From Terriglobia bacterium (lineage in GTDB: Bacteria > Acidobacteriota > Terriglobia > Bryobacterales > Bryobacteraceae), in NCBI GenBank assembly GCA_025363475.1, contig JANYDS010000048.1, positions 1 through 39,729 on the forward strand: a DNA stretch of 39,729 nt. Reading direction: 5' to 3'. Of the stretch, positions 16,789 to 24,572 are shown one piece after another (position 1 is the first letter of the stretch; every line of letters begins with the position of its first letter). The notes under the pieces were generated by a model, which was given only the letters and a program-made list of their open reading frames with translations, was not told the origin of the DNA and ran no database searches. The position numbers were made by a program, and so were the translations under genes.

Positions 16789-17409
16789 ATGGGTTATTTA
16801 GTTCCCACAGTTGTGGAGCAGACATCGAGAGGTGAACGTGCCTACGATATCTATTCGCGTCTCCTCCGGGAGAACATCATATTTTTGGGGACGCAGATCG
16901 ATGACACGATTGCCAACCTGATCATTGCTCAGTTGCTTTTCCTGGAAGCGGAAGATCCCGAGCGCGACATCTCGATTTACATCAATTCGCCCGGCGGTTC
17001 CATTACCGCGGGCCTGGCGATTCTGGACACGATGGCTTTCGTGCGCCCGGATATCGTCACGATTTGCGTGGGTCAGGCGGCTTCGATGGGCGCTGTCCTG
17101 CTGGCGGCGGGGACGAAGGGCAAGCGTTTCAGCCTGCCGAATTCCCGCATTATGATTCACCAGCCCTCGATGCAGGGACTGGCTGGTCAGGCTGCTGATA
17201 TTGATATCTATGCGAAGGAAATTCTGCGGATGCGGGAAATCCTGAACAAGATTCTGGCGGATGCCAGCGGTCAGACGCTTGACCGTGTGGCCCGTGACGT
17301 TGACCGCGACTACATTATGAGTTCGGAACAGGCTGTCGATTACGGCATTATCGACCGCGTGATTTCGAGCCGTGAACTGTCGCCGATCCCCGTTCCGAAA
17401 CCGGCGTAA
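16789..17409 (+). CDS. clpP: ATP-dependent Clp protease proteolytic subunit
   Basis: The 206-residue protein is the serine peptidase that forms the tetradecameric chamber used by ClpX, ClpA or ClpC. The catalytic triad is S99 ([12 protein letters not shown]), H124 (SRIMIHQPS) and D170 ([12 protein letters not shown]). The substrate-binding strand [11 protein letters not shown] is intact, and the length is typical. AAAGGA precedes the ATG. Unlike the common tig-clpP-clpX order, neither tig nor clpX is adjacent, so this copy may be separated from them or be an additional paralog. A strong hairpin just after the stop ends the transcript. Confidence 0.95.
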   Translation: MGYLVPTVVEQTSRGERAYDIYSRLLRENIIFLGTQIDDTIANLIIAQLLFLEAEDPERDISIYINSPGGSITAGLAILDTMAFVRPDIVTICVGQAASMGAVLLAAGTKGKRFSLPNSRIMIHQPSMQGLAGQAADIDIYAKEILRMREILNKILADASGQTLDRVARDVDRDYIMSSEQAVDYGIIDRVISSRELSPIPVPKPA

Positions 17410-17418
17410 CCAGGTAAG

Positions 17419-17475
17419 GCCGGGATGTGCGAAGCTCACCATATGGTGTTTCGCACATCCCGGCTTTACTTTTTT
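17419..17475 (+). terminator. clpP terminator hairpin containing the next gene's start codon
   Basis: GCCGGGATGTGCGAA (17419-17433) pairs perfectly with TTCGCACATCCCGGC (17450-17464), followed by TTTACTTTTTT. The apical part, CACCATATGGTG (17437-17448), is itself a perfect palindrome. The ATG at 17443 of the following gene sits at its centre. The structure starts 10 nt after the clpP stop. Confidence 0.8.
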
Positions 17476-17922
17476 GCGAGTCTCCTTTTTGCGGTTTTGG
17501 GCTTCGCCCAGACTCCGGGTGCCGGGGTGGCACAGGTTCTGGATGACTGGCATCAGGCTGCTGCCGTGTCAGACGAAGCGCGGTACTTCGGCCACTTCGC
17601 GCGGAATGGCATCTTCATGGGAACTGATGCCACCGAGCACTGGACTGTGAACGCTTTCCGCGTCTGGGCCAAGCCGGCTTTTGATGGCAAGCGTGCCTGG
17701 AAGTTTAAAGCCCGCGACCGGCATGTCGATTTCTCTGCCGACGGGAAGACAGCCTGGTTTGATGAACTGCTGGACAGCGGCACTATGGGTACGTGCAGAG
17801 GCTCGGGTGTGCTGACCCGGTCGGGAAAGACCTGGAAGATCGCCCAATATAACTTGTCTCTTCCCGTGCCGAATTCTCTGCTTGGCGGCATTGTCAAACA
17901 GATCGTTGCACCACCCAAATAA
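17443..17922 (+). CDS. Secreted NTF2/SnoaL-like domain protein
   Basis: The 159-residue product has a signal peptide ([20 protein letters not shown]) and a single alpha+beta domain. Features such as [40 protein letters not shown] and [20 protein letters not shown] are those of SnoaL_3/DUF4440-type NTF2-like proteins. These are cone-shaped folds with varied or unknown ligands. The start chosen is ATG 17443, which lies inside the clpP terminator hairpin; an earlier in-frame ATG at 17425 would precede the signal peptide with polar residues. It ends 2 nt before the acyl-CoA dehydrogenase gene. Confidence 0.65.
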   Translation: MVFRTSRLYFFASLLFAVLGFAQTPGAGVAQVLDDWHQAAAVSDEARYFGHFARNGIFMGTDATEHWTVNAFRVWAKPAFDGKRAWKFKARDRHVDFSADGKTAWFDELLDSGTMGTCRGSGVLTRSGKTWKIAQYNLSLPVPNSLLGGIVKQIVAPPK

Positions 17923-17924
17923 TC

Positions 17925-19067
17925 ATGTTCCCTGTAAGTGAAACCGCCCAGATGATCCGAGCCGCCGTGCGTGAATTTGCGGAAGCCGAGATTGCTCCGC
18001 TTGCCGCTGAGATTGACCGCAGCAACACTTTCCCCATGCACCTTTGGAAGCGCCTGGGCGATATGGGCCTGCTGGGCATAACGGTGGAAGAAGCCTATGG
18101 CGGGGCGGGCATGGGTTATCTGGAACATGTGATCGCGATGGAGGAAATCAGCCGCGCTTCGGGCTCGGTGGGACTGTCTTATTCGGCGCACTCCAACCTT
18201 TGCGTTAACCAGATCCGGCTCAATGGCAATGAGGAGCAGAAGCAGAAATATCTGCCGCGCCTGGTGAGCGGGGAACATGTGGGCGCGCTGGCGATGAGCG
18301 AATCGGGGGCCGGTTCGGATGTGGTGAGTATGACTTTGCGGGCGGAAAAGCAGGGCGACCGGTACATTCTGAATGGCACGAAACTCTGGATTACGAATGG
18401 TCCGGATGCGAATGTTCTGGTGGTCTATGCGAAGACCGATCCGGTGGCGCGGTCGAAGGGGATCACGGCTTTCATCATTGAAAAGGGTTTTCCGGGGTTC
18501 AGTACGTCGCCCAAGATGGATAAGCTGGGCATGCGCGGATCTAATACGTGCGAGCTGGTTTTTCGGGATTGCGAAGTTCCGGCGGAGCAGGTGCTGGGGC
18601 AGGTCAACAGAGGTGTACGGGTGCTGATGAGCGGCCTGAATTATGAACGGGTGATCATTGCGGGCGGGCCGCTGGGCATTATGCAGGCTTGTCTGGATCT
18701 GGTGATTCCTTATGTACGGCAGCGCAAGCAGTTTGGTCAGCCGATTGGGAACTTCCAGTTTATTCAGGGCAAGCTTGCTGATATGTATACGACTCTGTGC
18801 GCGGCGCGTGCCTATACCTACTCTGCTGCGCAGGCTTGTGACCGGGGGCAGATTACTAACAAAGACGCTGCGGGGGCGGTGCTTTTCGCGGCGGAATCGG
18901 CCACCAAAGCGGCGCTGGAAGCTATACAGTGCCTGGGCGGAAACGGGTATGTGAATGAGTATCCGGCTGGTCGGCTGTTGCGCGATGCGAAGCTTTATGA
19001 AATTGGCGCGGGGACGAGTGAAATCCGCCGTATGATTATTGGCAGGGACCTTGTCCGGACGACATGA
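17925..19067 (+). CDS. ivd: Isovaleryl-CoA dehydrogenase-type acyl-CoA dehydrogenase
   Basis: This 380-residue flavoenzyme should oxidise isovaleryl-CoA to 3-methylcrotonyl-CoA in leucine breakdown, passing electrons to ETF. The family signatures [16 protein letters not shown] and [20 protein letters not shown] are present. The C-terminal [17 protein letters not shown] closely matches human IVD from memory. The IVD-specific catalytic Glu is E241 in [15 protein letters not shown]; most other acyl-CoA dehydrogenases have theirs near the C-terminus. The stop overlaps the next ATG (ATGA), so it is co-translated with the CoA-transferase/racemase gene. Confidence 0.88.
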   Translation: MFPVSETAQMIRAAVREFAEAEIAPLAAEIDRSNTFPMHLWKRLGDMGLLGITVEEAYGGAGMGYLEHVIAMEEISRASGSVGLSYSAHSNLCVNQIRLNGNEEQKQKYLPRLVSGEHVGALAMSESGAGSDVVSMTLRAEKQGDRYILNGTKLWITNGPDANVLVVYAKTDPVARSKGITAFIIEKGFPGFSTSPKMDKLGMRGSNTCELVFRDCEVPAEQVLGQVNRGVRVLMSGLNYERVIIAGGPLGIMQACLDLVIPYVRQRKQFGQPIGNFQFIQGKLADMYTTLCAARAYTYSAAQACDRGQITNKDAAGAVLFAAESATKAALEAIQCLGGNGYVNEYPAGRLLRDAKLYEIGAGTSEIRRMIIGRDLVRTT

Positions 19068-20095
19068 CCGCGCTTGAAGGCATTCGGGTTCTGGATTTAA
19101 CACGTCTGCTGCCCGGAGCCATAGTTACGAGGGCGCTGGCTGATTATGGGGCGGAAGTTATTAAGGTGGAACAGCCTCCGCTGGGTGACTATGCGCGGTA
19201 CAGTTTCGGTGGCGGCGAAACGAACCCGATCTTTGATTTCACTAACCGGGGCAAGAAGAGCGTCGTTCTGGATCTGAAAGACCCGGCGGGCAAGGCTGCT
19301 TTTCTCAAACTGGTTCGTGGTGCCGATGTTCTGCTGGAAGGGTTTCGGCCTGGGGTGATGGAGCGGCTGGGCCTCGGTTATGAGGCGCTCTGTGACACGA
19401 ATGAGCGGCTTATTTTCGCGTCGCTTTCCGGGTACGGCGCAGAAGGTAAATATGCGCAACTGGCGGGGCACGATATCAACTATCTGGCGCTGGCCGGGGT
19501 GCTGGATCTGATGGGGCCGAAGGATGGTCCGCCCATTGTGGCAGGCGTTCAGATTGCGGATTTCGCGGGAGGGTCGCAGCCGGCGATTATTGGCATTCTG
19601 CTGGCGCTGCAGGTGCGGCATCGAACGGGCAAGGGACAAAAGATTGATGTCTCTATGTTCGCGGGAGCGACCGCTTTGATGGCTATTCCGCAGGCTGCTC
19701 TTGAAGCTGGTGCTGAGGCTCCGCGACGGGGAACGGAGTTGCTGAATGGTGGCTTCGCTTGTTATCAGGTTTATCCGGCGGCGGAGGGTTCTTATCTGGC
19801 GGTGGGTGCGCTGGAGCCGCGTTTTTGGCAGAATTTGTGCCGGGAACTGGAAAGCGACGACTTGATTCCTCTGCAGTTTGTGGCTGATCAGGCCCCGGTT
19901 ATTGCGGCTTTGACTGCGCGTTTTGCTGCGGCCAATGCGGAAGAATGGTTTGAGCGTTTGGGCGCGAAGGATTGTTGTCTGACGCCTGTCCGTAATCTCA
20001 AAGATGCGATTGCTGACTATCCGTGCCATGCGCCTGGGCTGGCGGGTGCGCGGGCGCCGCGTTTGGGGGAACACGATGGTGAGTTTCTCGGGTAG
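19064..20095 (+). CDS. CaiB/BaiF-family protein, alpha-methylacyl-CoA racemase-like
   Basis: The 343-residue product is a type III CoA-transferase family member. The N-terminal [20 protein letters not shown] and [12 protein letters not shown] are characteristic. The segment [18 protein letters not shown] with its conserved His-Asp resembles alpha-methylacyl-CoA racemase rather than formyl- or carnitine-CoA transferases. Length also fits the racemase (about 360). It probably inverts the 2-methyl stereocentre of branched acyl-CoAs, consistent with its coupling to the preceding dehydrogenase. A transferase role cannot be excluded. Confidence 0.75.
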   Translation: MTALEGIRVLDLTRLLPGAIVTRALADYGAEVIKVEQPPLGDYARYSFGGGETNPIFDFTNRGKKSVVLDLKDPAGKAAFLKLVRGADVLLEGFRPGVMERLGLGYEALCDTNERLIFASLSGYGAEGKYAQLAGHDINYLALAGVLDLMGPKDGPPIVAGVQIADFAGGSQPAIIGILLALQVRHRTGKGQKIDVSMFAGATALMAIPQAALEAGAEAPRRGTELLNGGFACYQVYPAAEGSYLAVGALEPRFWQNLCRELESDDLIPLQFVADQAPVIAALTARFAAANAEEWFERLGAKDCCLTPVRNLKDAIADYPCHAPGLAGARAPRLGEHDGEFLG

Positions 20096-20109
20096 AATTA
20101 AGGGCACTT

Positions 20110-20733
20110 ATGCGCCTTGCCTTGTTGTTTGCTCTCTTTGCTCTGGTCTCTGCTGGCAGCCTGCCGGTTTTTGCCGCGGACGCCAAAATCAATGACGCTG
20201 AACGCGCCAAACTGGTGAATTATCTGCGGGATTCGCAGAGGGATTTTCTGGCTTCGGTTGAGGGTGTTTCGGAAGCGCAGTGGACTTGGAAAGCGGCGCC
20301 GGAGCGTTGGTCTGTGGGCGAAACGGCCGAGCATATTGTGCTGGCGGAGGGTTTCCTTTTCGACTTGGCGCTGAAGGCGATGGAGAGTCCGGTTAACCCT
20401 GACTGGGAAGCGAAGACGGGGAATAAGACGGCGATTCTGGAGCGTGCGCTGCCCAACCGGTCGACGAAAGTGCAGGCTCCGGAGCCGATTAAGCCGGAGC
20501 ATCTTTCGCTGAATCGGGAACAAGTGATTGCGCGGTTTAAGGAACTGCGCGGCAAGACGATTCAGTTCGCTGAGACGACGCAGTTGCCGCTGAAAGAACA
20601 CACTACGGCTGGTCCGTTTCCGATTTTTGATCCGTTGAACGCTTATCAGTTTGTGCTGTATATTCCGCTGCATAATATTCGGCATAATCTGCAGATTGCG
20701 GAAGTTAAAGCGTCGGCTGGTTATCCGAAATAG
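20110..20733 (+). CDS. Secreted DinB-like protein
   Basis: This 207-residue protein has a signal peptide (MRLALLFALFALVSAGSLPV) and a DinB-type four-helix bundle. The first helix pair reads LRDSQRDFLASVEGVSEAQW then WSVGETAEHIVLAE, and the last contains YIPLHNIRHNLQIAEV. The His residues in AEHIV and HNIRH are at the usual metal-binding positions. DinB/DUF664 proteins include bacillithiol transferases, but secreted members are uncharacterised. Its 3' end overlaps the convergent gene at 20705 by 29 nt. Confidence 0.8.
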   Translation: MRLALLFALFALVSAGSLPVFAADAKINDAERAKLVNYLRDSQRDFLASVEGVSEAQWTWKAAPERWSVGETAEHIVLAEGFLFDLALKAMESPVNPDWEAKTGNKTAILERALPNRSTKVQAPEPIKPEHLSLNREQVIARFKELRGKTIQFAETTQLPLKEHTTAGPFPIFDPLNAYQFVLYIPLHNIRHNLQIAEVKASAGYPK

Positions 20734-21355
20734 TCTGTTGGGCGGGGAATGTGCCGGGGGCTGCCTGGGCAGTTACGTGGTGGAACAGAGGTGTTTGGCG
20801 AAACGAAGCCGATTCGGTGGTTTCGGGTTTATTTTCAATGGCCTGACTGTGGATTTTCCGTTCGGCTTCTTCACGTTTGCGGGCGGTTTGGAGACGGTCG
20901 AGCTCTTTTGTGTACTGGAGAAGCTGGCGGGAGATGCGTCCTTCGTAGCGGCTTAGTTTGTCGAAGGTGTTGGCTTCGGCGGCCCATGCGGCGGCCTGGG
21001 CGACCATGGATTCGGTTTCTTCGTTGTTGGTGGATTCCGGGTTGGTATAGCGGGTGAGGCCTACGCTCAGGATGTTGTTTTCTATGGCGGCTATGCGGTT
21101 GAGGCGGGTATGGCAATCGATGATTTTTTGCACGAACTGGCTTTCGTTTTCGGTCCTGGGGGAGTAGTCGCGGGTTAGGGCTTTGGTGAGGCGGGTGTAG
21201 GCTTCGTGTTCGTGGGGCTGGAGGATCATACGGGTTCCCGTTAATCCATGTCGAAAGGCGTTCATAGAGGCGGTTTGTTTGCCGGTTTCGGTTTTTGGAC
21301 CGGTGGAATTTTGGGCGTTGGTGCGGTTGGCTGTAATTTGAGCGGTGGTTGACAT
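20705..21355 (-). CDS. Unknown protein with N-terminal STGPKT..GK..NAFRHGL motif
   Basis: This 216-residue soluble protein begins ITANRTNAQNSTGPKTETGK, then ASMNAFRHGLTG. I recognise the motif NxxNAQxSTGPKTxxGKxxSxxNAxxHGL as recurring in many Acidobacteriota and Planctomycetota hypothetical proteins, with no assigned function. The middle is helical and charged (YEGRISRQLLQYTKELDRLQ), and the C-terminal 50 residues look disordered. The short basic N-terminal motif could bind nucleic acid, but this is a guess. It converges on the DinB gene, overlapping it by 29 nt. Confidence 0.7.
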   Translation of the reverse strand: MSTTAQITANRTNAQNSTGPKTETGKQTASMNAFRHGLTGTRMILQPHEHEAYTRLTKALTRDYSPRTENESQFVQKIIDCHTRLNRIAAIENNILSVGLTRYTNPESTNNEETESMVAQAAAWAAEANTFDKLSRYEGRISRQLLQYTKELDRLQTARKREEAERKIHSQAIENKPETTESASFRQTPLFHHVTAQAAPGTFPAQQTISDNQPTL

Positions 21356-21508
21356 GGCGGCCCAGCTATAGCATTGGGTTGGTTGGGGGTTGAGTGGATT
21401 TTTGGTGGTGGTGGAGATAAGTGTTGTGTTTTGTTGGATTAAATATTTTTGGAAGTGACGTGACGAAAATCAACGGCGTCGCGGATTTCTTCACGGATGC
21501 GGCCCGGT

Positions 21509-21539
21509 TAGCATCATGACAGCAAGTTTTTTGATGCTA
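21509..21539. promoter_or_regulatory. Candidate VapBC operator (inverted repeat)
   Basis: TAGCATCA (21509-21516) and TGATGCTA (21532-21539) form an 8-bp inverted repeat with a 15-nt spacer. It lies 11 nt before the vapB GTG. Ribbon-helix-helix antitoxins typically bind such dyads to repress their own operon, so this is a plausible autoregulatory site. Confidence 0.45.
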
Positions 21540-21549
21540 TGATGAAGAC

Positions 21550-21810
21550 GTGAGAACTACGGTTACGCTTGATCCGGATGTGCAGTCTCTGCTTCGTGTT
21601 GCGATGAAGGAGCGTGAACTTTCGTTCAAGGATGCGCTGAATCTAGCGGTTCGGGCTGGTCTTTCTGTTCCGACGCATGCGAGAAGTCGGTTTGTTCAGA
21701 GGACTTTTGCTATGGGCGCTGAGCAGAATTTTCGCTGGGACAAGGCTCTGGCTGCGGCTGACGCGATTGAGGATGAAGAACTGAGCCGGAAGATTGTGCT
21801 CAGAAAATGA
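21550..21810 (+). CDS. vapB: VapB-like ribbon-helix-helix antitoxin
   Basis: The 86-residue product starts MRTTVTLDPDVQSLLRVAMK, a typical RHH beta-strand and helix, with FKDALNLAVRAGLS as the second helix. The C-terminal half (DKALAAADAIEDEELSRK) is the acidic toxin-binding tail expected of VapB. It starts with GTG and overlaps the toxin gene by 4 nt (ATGA). It should neutralise the PIN toxin and repress the operon. Confidence 0.85.
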   Translation: MRTTVTLDPDVQSLLRVAMKERELSFKDALNLAVRAGLSVPTHARSRFVQRTFAMGAEQNFRWDKALAAADAIEDEELSRKIVLRK

Positions 21811-22238
21811 TTCTGATTGACGTGAATCTGCTGGTTTATGCCGTCAACGCCGATGCGCCTCTGCATGGTAAAGCAAAGGCTTGGGTGGAGGCTGTTATGT
21901 CTGGCCGTGAGACGGTTGGATTGCCCTGGACGGTGGTTTTGGCGTTCCTGAGGCTGACGACTCGGGCGGGTATTTTCGAGGTGCCGCTTCGTGTTGAAGA
22001 GGCGTTTGATGTTGTGGATTCATGGCTGGCGCAACCGGCCGTGGTGATTGTAGAACCTACAGGAAAGCATCTGCGGGTTCTGCGCGATTTGATCGAGCCT
22101 CTGGGTACGGGTGGAAATCTGACGTCGGACGCCCATATTGCGGCAATTGCCGTTGAGCATGGGGCGGAGTTGTGCTCGACGGACCGGGATTTTGAGCGCT
22201 TTCGCGGTTTGAAGTGGCGGAATCCTTTTACTGACTAA
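21807..22238 (+). CDS. vapC: VapC-like PIN-domain toxin
   Basis: This 143-residue PIN-domain ribonuclease shows the acidic metal-binding residues: D5 in LIDVNLLVYAV, Asp in NLTSDAHIAAIAVEHGA and Asp in LCSTDRDFERF. The end of the domain, LKWRNPF, is normal. VapC toxins cleave tRNA or rRNA when free of VapB. The last codons (ending ACTGACTAA) lie inside a perfect 23-bp inverted repeat, so the C-terminus is encoded by hairpin DNA. Confidence 0.9.
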   Translation: MILIDVNLLVYAVNADAPLHGKAKAWVEAVMSGRETVGLPWTVVLAFLRLTTRAGIFEVPLRVEEAFDVVDSWLAQPAVVIVEPTGKHLRVLRDLIEPLGTGGNLTSDAHIAAIAVEHGAELCSTDRDFERFRGLKWRNPFTD

Positions 22239-22275
22239 CGGCCGCGATTGCTTCGCGGCCGTTAGTCAGTAAAAG
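22225..22275. repeat. Perfect 23-bp inverted repeat across the vapC stop
   Basis: The left arm (22225-22247) begins CTTTTACTGACTAACGGCCG and ends CGA. It is the exact reverse complement of 22253-22275, with a 5-nt TTGCT loop. It lies between the convergent vapC and cupin genes, whose stop at 22282 is 7 nt away. The hairpin would stop either transcript, but no clean U-tract follows on the plus strand. It may be a terminator or a small inverted duplication of the vapC end. Confidence 0.85.
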
Positions 22276-22281
22276 AAAGCG

Positions 22282-22941
22282 TTACTTTGAGACGATGGTG
22301 GGATTCACCCAGCCGTTCTTCATTACGCCGTGCGACGGGCGGAAGCTGAGATAGTCCACATGATCGGGAATATCGGCCCAGCCGTGTATTACGCCGGGCG
22401 GAACGATCAGCACGTCACCGACCTTCAATTCGATTTTGCGTGAGCCAACCGCCAGGCCGCCGCAGCCCGGACCGTTCGGTCCGCCGTCAGGATTGGCAGT
22501 GCTGTGCCGGCCATTGACGACGTGGCCATCAATGAACGCGGTGCCGCCGCCGGAGACGATGTAATAGCCTTCGGTCTGAAGATCATGCGTAATGGCGCCC
22601 GGAAGTGCATCAGCAGGAGGGGTTGCAATTGTTTCTCCACACGGGATGGTTTGGGGCGCAGCTTGGGCATTGCCTCTGCCGCCGGCAGGCGCGGGCGGCG
22701 GGTTACGAGTGGAGGCGCGATGAATGATGCCCAATTCCATACTCCAGCCATCGCCGATATCGACCACCTTGGCATTCTCATCGCGGGTCCGCTGGGATTG
22801 TTCCGTGGCGCTGATCTTGTCGATCTCAGCCTTGGTGATGACGGTAGCGGTCGCCGGATTTCCCGGCCTTACCTGGGCGTAGACCGTCACAGGGACCAGA
22901 ACCACAGCCGTAAGCAAAATTTTAAGTGCAGTATTTTTCAT
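22282..22941 (-). CDS. Secreted cupin protein
   Basis: This 219-residue product has a signal peptide (MKNTALKILLTAVVLVPVTV) and one cupin domain in its C-terminal half. The motif halves are ITHDLQTEGYYIVSGGGTAF and LKVGDVLIVPPGVIHGWADI, keeping His, Glu and His. A Pro/Gly-rich, Cys-containing insertion (PAGGRGNAQ...PCGETIATPP) precedes the cupin core. Organisation and localisation match the cupin at 198-695, suggesting distant paralogs. An AGAGGA ribosome site precedes the ATG. Substrate unknown. Confidence 0.8.
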   Translation of the reverse strand: MKNTALKILLTAVVLVPVTVYAQVRPGNPATATVITKAEIDKISATEQSQRTRDENAKVVDIGDGWSMELGIIHRASTRNPPPAPAGGRGNAQAAPQTIPCGETIATPPADALPGAITHDLQTEGYYIVSGGGTAFIDGHVVNGRHSTANPDGGPNGPGCGGLAVGSRKIELKVGDVLIVPPGVIHGWADIPDHVDYLSFRPSHGVMKNGWVNPTIVSK

Positions 22942-23313
22942 TGAGTTCCTCTTGAACGGGATTCCATTTGGCTTCCCGGCTTCGAGCAGTATACAGCAAT
23001 CGTCGCTTCGACGATATGGTCGGGTTCGACACGAATCGTTCGGAGGATTTGAGTGGTGTGCGGCAAGGGCGGCGGCGAACCTGCTCAGGCATCCTGTATT
23101 TTTTTCGGACGCAGTGACAGCGATTGAAGCCCGATGGCACTGACGATGCGGGATGAAGCTTCGCAGTACGAGGAGCGATAGTTACGCTAGCGATGGATGC
23201 GATGGGCTTTCTGCTGATTGTTGTTTGGATGTGGAGAGAGGACTCGGTTCGCTTTATATCAGAGCGTAAGACTACTCCTGCGGAAAAGCCCCGCAGTCTG
23301 AGGAACAAGAATG
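22942..23313. other. Non-coding stretch between the cupin gene and a palindromic element
   Basis: No recognisable gene is seen. A minus-strand open frame (22922-23308) exists but has no family features, and its end runs into the cupin start region. A small hairpin, CTGCGG/CCGCAG, lies near 23278-23298. Parts of several frames look gene-like over short distances, so this may be an eroded gene or mobile-element debris. Confidence 0.4.
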
Positions 23314-23384
23314 GTGTGACAGAAACGAGGAGCGAATACGCTTTTTTCGAGGCAAAAGCGTAATTGCGTCTGTCCCCTTTTCCC
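23314..23384. repeat. REP/RAYT-like palindromic element beside thrC
   Basis: TACGCTTTT (23337-23345) pairs with AAAAGCGTA (23354-23362). Flanking GACAGA and TCTGTC form an outer pair, and the element ends in GTCTGTCCCCTTTT. This ending is, from memory, a recurrent palindromic repeat end associated with Y1/RAYT transposases in many bacteria. No RAYT gene is in the window. The element ends 3 nt before the thrC stop codon and may serve as its terminator. Confidence 0.5.
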
Positions 23385-23387
23385 TTG

Positions 23388-24572
23388 TTATCTGGGGTAG
23401 CGGGTGGAGTAGGCTTCTAAATACTTCAGGCCGGAGCCGGTGTTGTAGATCACTATTTGGTCGTCCTTGCTTAGAAAACCTTCGGCTAGCAGGCGTTCGG
23501 CAGCAGCTATGCAGGCTGCTCCTTCGGGGGCGGCGAACATGCCTTCTTCTGTGGCGAGACGGATTCCAGCTTCGATCAGAACATGGTCCGCTACTGCTAT
23601 GGCGGTACCTCCGCTTTCCCGGACTGCGTTCAGGACGAGGAAATCTCCGAGGGGCTTGGGTACGCGGAGGCCGGCGGCTACCGTGGAGGCGTTCTCCCAG
23701 AATTGGCTGCGGGCTGCTCCCTCATTAAACGCCCGGACAATGGGTTGGCAGCCTTCGGCCTGAACCGAGATCATTTTCGGACGTTTTTTGCCAATCCAGC
23801 CCAGGGCTTCCATTTCATCGAATGCTTTCCACATACCGATCATGCCTACTCCACCACCGGTGGGGTAGAAAATGGCGTCCGGCAGTTTCCAGCCCAGTTG
23901 CTCGGCCACTTCGTAACCCATCGTTTTTTTGCCTTCAATACGATAGGGTTCTTTGAGCGTGGAGACGTCGTACCAACCTTCTTTGTCTTTGCGTTCGGCG
24001 ACGATGCGGCCACAGTCGCTGATGAGTCCGTCAACCAGCGTGACGTTGACGCCGCAGGCTTTGCATTCAATAAAATTGGCCTGCGGGACGTCATTCGGCA
24101 TGAAGATGTGGGCTTCGAGTCCTGCTGCGGCGGCGTAGGCTGCGAGCGCGCTGGCGGCGTTGCCGGCGGAGGGGATGGCGAGTTTGCGCTGGCCTAATTC
24201 CACGCACATCGAGATGGCGCAGGAGAGGCCTCGCGCCTTGAAAGACCCGGTAGGATTGAGGCCTTCATCCTTGATTAACAGGTTGTTGGAGCCGATGCGT
24301 TTGCCGGTTGTTTTGGCGGTGATCAGCGGCGTCATGCCTTCGCCGAGTGAGATAATGGAGCTTGGGTTTTGAACAGGCAGTGCGGGCGCGTAACGCCACA
24401 TCGAGTTCGGGGCTGTGGCAAAGCTGTCACGGGACCAGGACTCGCGCAGACGGTCAAGGTCGTAGCGGACGAGAAGGGGTCCGCCACACTCGCAGAGATT
24501 CCAGGTTTTGCCTGCTTCGTATTTTCGGGTACACAGGCTGCACTCAAGATGCGTCACTAAGTTGTCTGGCAT
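23388..24572 (-). CDS. thrC: Threonine synthase
   Basis: This 394-residue PLP enzyme makes threonine from O-phosphohomoserine. The N-terminus has a zinc-ribbon-like CSLCTRKYE...CECGGPL, typical of the longer thermophile/cyanobacterial-type threonine synthases. The PLP lysine is K112 in NPTGSFKARG, and the phosphate-binding loop is PTGGGVGMIG. SAGNAASALAAYAA and the C-terminal IVIYNTGSGLKY complete the fold. Its ATG (24572-24570) overlaps the divergent transglycosylase ATG in the tetramer CATG; GTG at 24557 is an alternative start that would still keep both Cys pairs. Confidence 0.93.
   Translation of the reverse strand: MPDNLVTHLECSLCTRKYEAGKTWNLCECGGPLLVRYDLDRLRESWSRDSFATAPNSMWRYAPALPVQNPSSIISLGEGMTPLITAKTTGKRIGSNNLLIKDEGLNPTGSFKARGLSCAISMCVELGQRKLAIPSAGNAASALAAYAAAAGLEAHIFMPNDVPQANFIECKACGVNVTLVDGLISDCGRIVAERKDKEGWYDVSTLKEPYRIEGKKTMGYEVAEQLGWKLPDAIFYPTGGGVGMIGMWKAFDEMEALGWIGKKRPKMISVQAEGCQPIVRAFNEGAARSQFWENASTVAAGLRVPKPLGDFLVLNAVRESGGTAIAVADHVLIEAGIRLATEEGMFAAPEGAACIAAAERLLAEGFLSKDDQIVIYNTGSGLKYLEAYSTRYPR

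Noticed and set aside
17553-19103. Long minus-strand open frame (516 codons) opposite the isovaleryl-CoA dehydrogenase gene
   Set aside because: It is antisense to a clear enzyme gene, its product is rich in Arg, His and Pro without any motif, and it arises from codon bias on the opposite strand.
19097-20107. Minus-strand open frame (336 codons) opposite the CaiB/BaiF gene
   Set aside because: It mirrors the real gene almost exactly and has no recognisable domain.
22922-23308. Minus-strand open frame of 128 codons upstream of the cupin gene
   Set aside because: It has no family features, basic composition, and overlaps the cupin start and its ribosome site, so it is left as non-coding.
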